A DNA stretch of 10,673 bases, taken from positions 1 through 10,673 of the forward strand of contig JADFNZ010000055.1 of NCBI GenBank assembly GCA_022563135.1, read 5' to 3'. Made by a program: the position numbers and the translations under genes. Below are positions 1 to 5,270 of the stretch, in pieces. The first letter of the stretch is position 1. Every line of letters begins with the position of its first letter. The notes under the pieces were generated by a model. That model worked only from the letters and a program-made list of their open reading frames with translations. It did not search any database and had not been told where the DNA came from. Origin of the DNA: Chloroflexota bacterium. Its GTDB lineage: Bacteria > Chloroflexota > Dehalococcoidia > DSTF01 > RBG-16-68-14.

Positions 1-2
1 CA

Positions 3-530
3 ACACGTTCGCGCTGGCCCTATGCCGGCACGTTCGTCGTCTTCTGGTTCATCGCATCACTTCTGATGGATTCCACCCTCAACTTCCCCGCTAACGGGAG
101 ACTTCTCTATATGCCCGGCATCGGCATCGCGCTCACTCTAGTGGTAGCAATCGTATGGCTCTCTGAGGTGTTACACCCACCGATTGTGCGACAAGTGACA
201 AAGGCAGCCCCAGTATTAGTGCTCGTCATCTTGGTGCCGATGTTCCTGCTGACAATTCAGAACGCTCGCAGCCCGATCGACGCAGGGAATGTAAACGAGC
301 GCTTCGTGGAGCAGTTACGGGAGGCGATTCCAAGTATGGATGCGGGAGCCATTCTCTATGTGGTTGACGCGCCGGGGAACCTCCGATTGTTCGGCAGCAC
401 GTCGAGGTTGGAATCACTTGTCGCGCTCTACTACGACGACGTTGACGTCCTGGCCATCAGTAGTAATGAGATACCAAGCACCGAGGCGAACCTGCGAGAA
501 GGTGACGAGATCTTCAGATTTGTCAGATAG
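3..530 (+). CDS. C-terminal part of a multi-pass membrane protein, GT39/PMT-like (5' end outside window)
   Basis: The reading frame is open from the window edge, so the Met at 66 is probably internal and the true start lies upstream. The visible 175 residues hold three hydrophobic segments (about 9-22, 38-56 and 68-85 of the visible part), then a soluble tail of about 90 residues with no further membrane helix. The stretch NGRLLYMPGIGIAL resembles the RYLYLPSxGFAL-type segment of bacterial glycosyltransferase-39/PMT-like and TMTC-like membrane proteins. The tail (AGAILYVVDAPGN, then ALYYDD.DVLAIS) looks like the small alpha/beta domain that often ends such proteins. These proteins transfer sugars from lipid-linked donors at the membrane; no catalytic residues are visible here, so the activity is inferred from resemblance only. 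Codon use is richer in A/T-ending codons (tta, cta, gta) than in the metabolic genes downstream. The gene converges on the minus-strand gene at 593-1696, 62 bases away, with no clear terminator between them. Confidence 0.6.
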   Translation, partial: TRSRWPYAGTFVVFWFIASLLMDSTLNFPANGRLLYMPGIGIALTLVVAIVWLSEVLHPPIVRQVTKAAPVLVLVILVPMFLLTIQNARSPIDAGNVNERFVEQLREAIPSMDAGAILYVVDAPGNLRLFGSTSRLESLVALYYDDVDVLAISSNEIPSTEANLREGDEIFRFVR

Positions 531-592
531 CTTCCAGAACCCCGCCGCCGAACGAAGAACAGATTTAGGCATGCCCGACTCTCGCGGCTAGC

Positions 593-1696
593 TCACGCCT
601 CCTTTCGGCGCAGCGCACGGAAGCTCTCGCCCAGAATGCGCCAGACGACCCGCGGCCGCGCTGGGCGAATCGAGGACATGCTCTCCGTCGCGCGAAAACT
701 CCAGGCCGCAACGTGCGTCGCGCCTTCATCGGCCGCCACCTGGAGACCCATCGCAAGCTCGCTCTCACGGCCTTCTGGGATGGCGAACGCCTGCACCCAC
801 ACCTGCACATCCCGGTTATGCCGGCGCGCCGTCTCCACGCCACGCCTGGTGAACGCACGAACGAACGGCTCTGGCTCCGCGCCGAAGAGAACCCAGTACG
901 GATCGCAGCCAAAGACCGCAAGGTCCGGGATCGCGGCGGCAGCGTCCCAATCGCGGATGCCGAACGAACGCCAGGGGTGCTCGTCGGCAGGAGCGCCGCC
1001 CGCCTTCTCCACGCGCTCCCGCCAGCGATGCTCCAGCCGGCGCGCTAGCTCATCAAGGCCAACCGTCTCGAAGTCCGTCGGCAGCAGACAGAGCGCGTTG
1101 CTCAGTCCGCGCTGATGCGCCGCCGCAGAGAGCTCCGCCAGAAGATCGATGAGCGAACGCTCCCGAAACGCCCGCACCTGATCGTCCATAACCTGGGGCA
1201 TCGGCCCTCCCCCAAAAGATCGGTAGCGCTCCTGACAGTGCTCGCAGCGGCAGGCCCAGGCGCCCGACCAGTCGCCCCGCCACATCGGGATCTCGAAGTG
1301 CGGCTCATCCCAGAAGATGAACTGGCTCCCGGTCTCGGCCGCCGCGCTCACCCAGTCATGCAGGAAACGCCGCGCCTCCGGATGGTTGGGGCAGGCAGAT
1401 CGCGCCCGGCGGCCATCCGAAAGCACCTGAAGCGCTTCCGGGTGATCCACGAGGAAGCGAGAGAGCGTCTCACCGCTGAAGATACCGGCGACGCCCCAGG
1501 GGTCCAGCCACGCCTCAAGGCCGGCGGCGCGCGTCGCATCGATGACTTCGCGCACGGTGTCGCGGTAATAGAGCAGATCGGTCTCGGTGAAGCAGTGCAC
1601 CACGTAGGTGCAGCCGTGACGGACCATCTCGTCCAGATCCCGGCGCACGTGGCGAAGGTCGCGACTGGAGAAGTAGCTGACGCCCGTTTCGATCAT
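593..1696 (-). CDS. putative TIM-barrel glycoside-hydrolase-like protein with CxCxxC site
   Basis: A 367-residue protein without signal peptide or membrane segment, so probably cytoplasmic. The start at 1696 is preceded by GGGAG four bases upstream. The pattern of short beta-strands ending in acidic or aromatic residues (WLDPWG at 63-68, FIFWDEPHF at 126-134, VFGCDPYWV at 261-269, VWVQAFAIPEGRE at 299-311, AAWSFRATES at 330-339) fits a (beta/alpha)8 barrel. Asp130-Glu131 at the end of a strand is a plausible catalytic or ligand-binding acid pair. It is followed by Cys149-x-Cys151-x2-Cys154 and an aromatic residue, like the Cys clusters seen after the acidic strand in several uncharacterised glycosidase-like families. 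Substrate and reaction are unknown. Trp/His/Tyr-rich loops suggest a carbohydrate or small aromatic ligand. It stands alone: the next minus-strand gene ends 172 bases upstream, and the neighbour at 530 converges. I recognise the fold style, not a named family. Confidence 0.7.
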   Translation of the reverse strand: MIETGVSYFSSRDLRHVRRDLDEMVRHGCTYVVHCFTETDLLYYRDTVREVIDATRAAGLEAWLDPWGVAGIFSGETLSRFLVDHPEALQVLSDGRRARSACPNHPEARRFLHDWVSAAAETGSQFIFWDEPHFEIPMWRGDWSGAWACRCEHCQERYRSFGGGPMPQVMDDQVRAFRERSLIDLLAELSAAAHQRGLSNALCLLPTDFETVGLDELARRLEHRWRERVEKAGGAPADEHPWRSFGIRDWDAAAAIPDLAVFGCDPYWVLFGAEPEPFVRAFTRRGVETARRHNRDVQVWVQAFAIPEGRESELAMGLQVAADEGATHVAAWSFRATESMSSIRPARPRVVWRILGESFRALRRKEA

Positions 1697-1770
1697 CCGT
1701 CTCCCGAACCCGCTCCGGCGCCTGCCGTGGTCGATGCAGAGCGGTTTGCCGCCCGACCGCCCAAGGGGGA

Positions 1771-1790
1771 CAGGCGCAGGCGCAGGCGCA
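1771..1790. repeat. short tandem hexamer repeat
   Basis: Three copies of CAGGCG in a row plus a partial fourth, lying between the two minus-strand genes (593-1696 and 1869-3101). A further GCAGGC stands just downstream (1803-1808). The surrounding gap (1697-1868) contains otherwise only weak inverted repeats (ACCCT at 1795-1799 with AGGGT at 1809-1813) and no T-tract. The repeat has no evident function and may be simple slippage. Confidence 0.5.
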
Positions 1791-1868
1791 GCCTACCCTA
1801 GCGCAGGCAGGGTTCTAGGAGCAAGCGTCAATAACGCGTCACAGACGTTTCTGGAAGAGTGCGGCGGG

Positions 1869-3101
1869 TTAGCCGGCCATGGACGTAGCCTGCTCGCCAC
1901 GATCGTTACCGCTGGAGCCGGACGGCGGGCCATTGGCAGAAGCGCCCCGCTTTCGCATCTCCCTCGCCCGTTCGTTTTTCGCGATGTCGAGATCGGCCTC
2001 CGCGCGGGCGAGGAGCGCCTGCGGCGTCATGGCGTCTTCAGGGAAGCAGACGATTGCGACGCTGACTGTGACCGGCTGCGCTTCCTCCGACTCGCCGCTG
2101 AAGGCGGAGACCTGCGAGAGGGCCGCAAGCAGTCGAGTGGTCGTGGTGACCGCCGCGGCACGGTTGGTCTCAGGCAAGAGCACGGCGAAGTCGTCGTCCT
2201 TCACTCTGGCCACCAGCTCCGGCGGCGCGACGGTCTCGGCAAGCGTGGTCGCCACAGTACGCAGCAGACGATCGCCGATCGACTGGCCATAGGTCTCGTT
2301 GAACGCGCCAAAGTCATCGATGTCCAGCAGCACGAGCGAGAGGCCCCTTGCGTAGCGCCCGGCCCTGCCGATCTCGCTCTCCAGTGCATGCAGTAGGAAC
2401 CGGCGGGTGTGAACCCAGGTCACTGGGTCTATGTCGCTGAAACGAGTGACCTCATCGCGTACCATGGTGTCCCGCAGCGCGAGCGTGAGGTGGCCCACGA
2501 GCAGCTCCAGCGCCTCGACATCGACGGCATCGTCCTCGAACGCAAACAGCACCATGCCGAGTGGCTCGCCCTCGACTACCATCGGTGCGAGCGCCAGCTT
2601 GCTGACGTGTAGCGCCTTCTGGCCAGCCTGCCACTGCTCCTTGGGAAGGACGCCTTCCATGAGCACCGAGAAGCCGTCCTGAACAACGACCTCCCCCTCC
2701 TCGAGAATCCGCCCTAGCGCTTCGTTCTGCACGGGAGAGAACTCTAACGCCGTGAGGTCCTCCTGAAAAGCGTCCATCGCCCGATCCAGACTAGCGTCCG
2801 TGCATCCCTCGAGCATGGAGGCGCGCAGCACCTGTCGCCTGCTGTCCAGAATCAAGGGGTAGACGAAGACGGCTCCCGTCACCGTCGGCGCCTGTTCGAG
2901 GAGCGCGTTCATCATCTCCTCGACGGTCGCCGTGCTGTGCAGAAACAGGGAGAGCACCGCCAGGCCATGAAACTGGCGCTCTCGTTCGGTCTCAGCGACG
3001 GCGGCGGCGGGCCGCCCCTTTGGCTCGCTCACGTAGCGCGCCGGCTCGTCGTTCTCCGCGCCGTCATCTTGCGCTGCTAGACCCCAAGATCCTTTCGGCA
3101 T
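1869..3101 (-). CDS. GAF domain protein with degenerate GGDEF domain
   Basis: A soluble 410-residue protein. A disordered N-terminus (1-40) is followed by a GAF-like sensor region (about 43-212) and then a GGDEF domain (about 221-380). The domain keeps the DP-T---RR entry (225-234, where the usual DxLTGLxNRR has become DPVTWVHTRR), the metal-site DID (260-262), Phe264, Asn268 and GD (276-277). The signature itself is KDDDF (301-305): both glycines are gone. No RxxD inhibitory site precedes it. Known GGDEF enzymes make cyclic di-GMP and need this glycine-rich turn. I infer loss of cyclase activity with possible retained GTP or nucleotide binding, so a sensor or partner-binding role. The C-terminal tail (381-410) is Gly/Ser-rich and probably unstructured. 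It is the second gene of a minus-strand operon: its AAGGAA ribosome site overlaps the stop codon of the upstream gene, 11 bases away, suggesting coupled translation. Confidence 0.85.
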   Translation of the reverse strand: MPKGSWGLAAQDDGAENDEPARYVSEPKGRPAAAVAETERERQFHGLAVLSLFLHSTATVEEMMNALLEQAPTVTGAVFVYPLILDSRRQVLRASMLEGCTDASLDRAMDAFQEDLTALEFSPVQNEALGRILEEGEVVVQDGFSVLMEGVLPKEQWQAGQKALHVSKLALAPMVVEGEPLGMVLFAFEDDAVDVEALELLVGHLTLALRDTMVRDEVTRFSDIDPVTWVHTRRFLLHALESEIGRAGRYARGLSLVLLDIDDFGAFNETYGQSIGDRLLRTVATTLAETVAPPELVARVKDDDFAVLLPETNRAAAVTTTTRLLAALSQVSAFSGESEEAQPVTVSVAIVCFPEDAMTPQALLARAEADLDIAKNERAREMRKRGASANGPPSGSSGNDRGEQATSMAG

Positions 3102-3108
3102 GACAGGT

Positions 3109-3114
3109 TTCCTT
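3109..3114 (-). promoter_or_regulatory. ribosome binding site overlapping upstream stop codon
   Basis: Read on the minus strand, AAGGAA lies seven bases before the ATG at 3101 and shares bases with the TAA of the upstream gene (3115-3113). This fixes the start of the GAF-GGDEF gene and suggests its translation is coupled to the gene before it. Confidence 0.65.
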
Positions 3115-3733
3115 ACTCTTCCCGAGCACGCGTGCGAAGATAGAGTCTACCGTTGCCCTGCGGGATCACCTCACACAGCCGATCCATCGCCTTACCTACC
3201 GCGACGCCAATCTGCTCCGGATCGAAGTCGGGCTCAGTTCTCAACGAGACGACGGGCACGCCGTTTGCATAGCTCACTAGTGAGAGATCCTCCACGCCCT
3301 TCAGGCTCAGAATGGCACGGTGAAGCGAAACAAGGTCCACCCGCCCCTCTCGATCTTCGACGGTGAGAAGATACTGCTCGGACAGGAGGTCCAGTCCTGT
3401 GCGCTCCGGCGCAGAGCTCTCAACGCGGCTGCCGTCACCGCCTGTGCCTTCGCTCTCGATACGATCCCAGAGACGGTCAAACGCGGCCCGCCCAGCCTCG
3501 CCCTTGATCTGCGGCCCGTTCTGCGATGGCGCGCCGTCTGCTGCGTCGGCCGCCGCGAGGTCGACCGGCGGCGTGGGCGGCGGCACTACTCCTAGGCCTC
3601 GGCGGAGCGCCGAGGCTGCCCGCCCGGCATCGCGCAGGCTGCGCTCCAGGTCGGCGAGCGCCTCCTGCCACTCCGGAACGCGAGCGGCGTCCTCCGCGAC
3701 AGCCGGTCCAGGATCCTCAGTCAAGCCGTTCAT
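3113..3733 (-). CDS. uncharacterised protein: helical N-terminus, linker, predicted alpha/beta C-terminal domain
   Basis: A 206-residue protein that I do not recognise. Residues 20-46 form a strongly amphipathic, charged helix (EWQEALADLERSLRDAGR) that could be a coiled coil. Residues 47-80 are a Pro/Ala-rich linker, and 81-96 another short helix. Residues 118-202 look like a compact domain with strand-helix-strand-strand-helix-strand order: YLLTVED, then VDLVSLHRAILSLKGV, DLSLVSYANG, VPVVSLRTE, then DPEQIGVAVGKAMDRLCEVI and RLYLRT. That is the order of a ferredoxin-like sandwich. No signal peptide or membrane segment is seen. The frame stays open upstream into the antisense of ccr, so the start matters: ATG 3733 has GGAG three bases upstream and lies downstream of a TATCAT -10-like box; ATG 3799 has no good ribosome site. 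It is followed 11 bases later by the degenerate GGDEF gene, so it probably works with that protein, perhaps as a regulatory or scaffolding partner. Confidence 0.7.
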   Translation of the reverse strand: MNGLTEDPGPAVAEDAARVPEWQEALADLERSLRDAGRAASALRRGLGVVPPPTPPVDLAAADAADGAPSQNGPQIKGEAGRAAFDRLWDRIESEGTGGDGSRVESSAPERTGLDLLSEQYLLTVEDREGRVDLVSLHRAILSLKGVEDLSLVSYANGVPVVSLRTEPDFDPEQIGVAVGKAMDRLCEVIPQGNGRLYLRTRAREE

Positions 3734-3766
3734 CCTCTCCGAAGGCCCCAGCGAGCGTTCCCTACT

Positions 3767-3772
3767 ATGATA
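3767..3772 (-). promoter_or_regulatory. candidate -10 box for the minus-strand operon
   Basis: TATCAT on the minus strand, about 33 bases upstream of ATG 3733. A transcript starting near 3760 would have a leader of about 25 bases carrying the GGAG ribosome site. No convincing -35 hexamer lies at the usual distance, so this is a weak call. Confidence 0.3.
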
Positions 3773-3811
3773 ATCGGCAGGTTTGACCGCTCCATTCATG
3801 CCTGCTACAGC

Positions 3812-3841
3812 TAGACGGCACGGAGGCGCGTTGTGTATCAT
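3812..3841 (+). promoter_or_regulatory. candidate sigma-70-type promoter for ccr
   Basis: TAGACG (3812-3817) and TATCAT (3836-3841) are separated by 18 bases and together resemble a -35/-10 pair. The predicted transcript would start near 3848 and leave a leader of about 50 bases before ATG 3899. This would place an alternative upstream GTG start (3833) inside the promoter. Confidence 0.35.
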
Positions 3842-3886
3842 CGCCACGCCGCCACTTCTAGGGAGGCGCAGGCAGCACGTTCGCAC

Positions 3887-3892
3887 AGGAGG
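3887..3892 (+). promoter_or_regulatory. strong Shine-Dalgarno site that sets the ccr start
   Basis: AGGAGG, six bases before ATG 3899. It is a full consensus site and decides for the ATG at 3899 against the in-frame start at 3833, which has no such site. Confidence 0.8.
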
Positions 3893-3898
3893 GGTACC

Positions 3899-5155
3899 AT
3901 GACCGCGGGAACCAAGGAGATCTATGAGCTGGGCGTGCTGCCGCCTCCGGGCGAAGTGCCACACTCCATGTACGCCCAGGTGATCCGCCGCGAGCGCTTC
4001 GGAGAGCCGCAGCAGGCGTTCGCCAACGAGAAGGTGACCGTGCCCGAGATCGGCCCGAAGGAAGCGCTCGTCTATGTGATGGCGGCCGGCATCAACTACA
4101 ACAACGTCTGGGCTGCCCTGGGCGCCCCTGTGGACGTCATCCGCGTCCACGCGCAGATGGGAGACGAATCGGACTTCCACATCGGCGGGAGCGACGCCTC
4201 CGGCATCGTCTACGCCGTCGGCAGCGAGGTCATAAACATCAAGCTCGGCGACCACGTCGTCGTCCATTGCGGCTGGTGGGACGACGACGACCCGTTCATC
4301 AAGGCGGGCGGCGACCCGATCGTCGCGCCCAGCGCGAAGATCTGGGGCTACGAGACGAACTGGGGCAGCTTCGCCCAGTTCACCAAGGTGCAGGCGCACC
4401 AGTGCCTTCCCAAGCCGCCGCAGCTCACCTGGGAGTCCGCAGCCGCATACATGCTCGTCGGCGCGACGAGCTATCGCATGCTCACCCACTGGGAGCCGAA
4501 CACGGTCAAGCCAGGCGACGTGGTGCTCGTCTGGGGAGGCTCGGGCGGTCTCGGATCGATGGCGATCCAGGTCGCGAAAGCGCTAGGCGGTAAGCCGGTC
4601 GCCGTCACCTCCAGCGACGAGAAAGGCGAGTATTGCAAGAAGCTGGGCGCCATTGGCTACATCAACCGCAAGGAGTTCGATCACTGGGGCATGCCGCCGC
4701 ACTGGACCGACGACGAAGCCTTCGGCCGCTGGGCGCAGGGCGCGCGCGCGTTCGGCAAGGCGCTGTGGGATGTGGTAGGCGAACGAAAGAACCCGCGCAT
4801 CGTCTTCGAGCACCCCGGCGAGGACACGATCCCGACCTCGATCTTCGTCTGCGACAACGGCGGCATGGTCGTGATCTGCGCCGGTACGACGGGTTTCAAC
4901 GCCGTCGCGGACCTGCGCTACCTCTGGATGCGCCAGAAACGCTTCCAAGGCTCCCACTTCGCGAACGACGGACAGGCGAAGGGGATCAACGACCTGGTTA
5001 CCGAGGGGAAGGTCGATCCGGCGCTCTCCCGCGTCTTCGCGTTCGACGAGGTGGGCGACTCCCACCAGCTCATGTACGAGAACAAGCACCCGGACGGGAA
5101 CATGGCGATCCTCGTCGGCGCGCCGCGGGAAGGCCTCACCGACGTACCGTCCTGA
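3899..5155 (+). CDS. ccr: crotonyl-CoA carboxylase/reductase
   Basis: A 418-residue NADPH-dependent enzyme of the zinc-free MDR superfamily. It reductively carboxylates crotonyl-CoA to ethylmalonyl-CoA using CO2, the key step of the ethylmalonyl-CoA pathway and a source of extender units. Signs: the [12 protein letters not shown] block (64-75), the [11 protein letters not shown] segment (94-104), [14 protein letters not shown] (148-161), the Rossmann-fold GGSGGLGS (213-220) and FQGSHFAND (349-357). The four CO2-pocket positions described for the Kitasatospora enzyme (Asn81, Phe170, Glu171, His365) correspond, by motif, to Asn68, Tyr151, Glu152 and His353. The Tyr for Phe change is also found in proteobacterial enzymes as I recall them. 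The long insert around [18 protein letters not shown] (261-278) is typical of the family and separates it from ordinary quinone reductases. No other ethylmalonyl-CoA pathway gene is nearby. It is transcribed alone, divergent from the GGDEF operon. Reductive carboxylation is much likelier than simple reduction, given the kept pocket. Confidence 0.93.
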   Translation: MTAGTKEIYELGVLPPPGEVPHSMYAQVIRRERFGEPQQAFANEKVTVPEIGPKEALVYVMAAGINYNNVWAALGAPVDVIRVHAQMGDESDFHIGGSDASGIVYAVGSEVINIKLGDHVVVHCGWWDDDDPFIKAGGDPIVAPSAKIWGYETNWGSFAQFTKVQAHQCLPKPPQLTWESAAAYMLVGATSYRMLTHWEPNTVKPGDVVLVWGGSGGLGSMAIQVAKALGGKPVAVTSSDEKGEYCKKLGAIGYINRKEFDHWGMPPHWTDDEAFGRWAQGARAFGKALWDVVGERKNPRIVFEHPGEDTIPTSIFVCDNGGMVVICAGTTGFNAVADLRYLWMRQKRFQGSHFANDGQAKGINDLVTEGKVDPALSRVFAFDEVGDSHQLMYENKHPDGNMAILVGAPREGLTDVPS

Positions 5156-5182
5156 GTGACAGCTACGCTGCTGACGTGGCCC

Positions 5183-5199
5183 GGCAGACGGCCGCTGCC
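5183..5199 (+). terminator. weak hairpin downstream of ccr
   Basis: GGCAG (5183-5187) can pair with CTGCC (5195-5199) around a seven-base loop, 27 bases after the ccr stop codon. No T-tract follows, so intrinsic termination is doubtful. The separate promoter at 5241-5249 nevertheless suggests that transcription units change here. Confidence 0.2.
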
Positions 5200-5240
5200 A
5201 GGACTAAGTGAATCCCCGCTACGGGCACCCGCTCCCGTGC

Positions 5241-5249
5241 TGGTATAAT
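5241..5249 (+). promoter_or_regulatory. extended -10 promoter of the methyltransferase/MTHFR gene
   Basis: TGGTATAAT: a perfect TATAAT (5244-5249) with the TGn extension. The -35 region (about 5221-5226, acgggc) is not recognisable, as is usual for extended -10 promoters. Transcription would start near 5256, giving a leader of only about 15 bases, just enough for the AAGGAG site. This also argues against the in-frame GTG start at 5208 and leaves no room for a riboswitch. Confidence 0.65.
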
Positions 5250-5256
5250 CTCCGGC

Positions 5257-5262
5257 AAGGAG
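5257..5262 (+). promoter_or_regulatory. ribosome binding site that sets the start at 5271
   Basis: AAGGAG, eight bases before ATG 5271 and directly after the predicted transcription start. It selects this ATG over the longer in-frame start at 5208. Confidence 0.7.
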
Positions 5263-5270
5263 CCTATTCG

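Noticed and set aside
531..592. Possible bidirectional terminator between the two convergent genes
   Set aside because: No inverted repeat with a meaningful stem and no T-tract on either strand.
1115..1801. Plus-strand frame antisense to the TIM-barrel gene
   Set aside because: No convincing ribosome site and no domain; its Arg/Pro-rich translation is typical of a shadow frame.
1795..1813. Inverted repeat ACCCT/AGGGT as terminator of the GGDEF operon
   Set aside because: Only five base pairs, competing pairings nearby, no T-tract and about 55 bases from the stop codon.
1734..2396. Plus-strand frame antisense to the GGDEF gene
   Set aside because: It shadows the conserved GAF-GGDEF coding sequence and shows no domain of its own.
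3833..3898. Longer N-terminus for ccr from the GTG at 3833
   Set aside because: It would begin inside the putative promoter and lacks a ribosome site, while AGGAGG stands six bases before ATG 3899.
3734..4489. Upstream extension of the minus-strand frame at 3113-3733 through the antisense of ccr
   Set aside because: It covers the first half of a clearly real enzyme on the other strand. The ribosome site and -10-like box support ATG 3733, and the extension reads as low-complexity shadow sequence.
5208..5270. Longer N-terminus or a methionine-related riboswitch before the methyltransferase/MTHFR gene
   Set aside because: A perfect extended -10 box lies within this stretch, so it is not transcribed from that promoter. 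Too little leader remains for a SAM or cobalamin riboswitch, and no such motif is visible.
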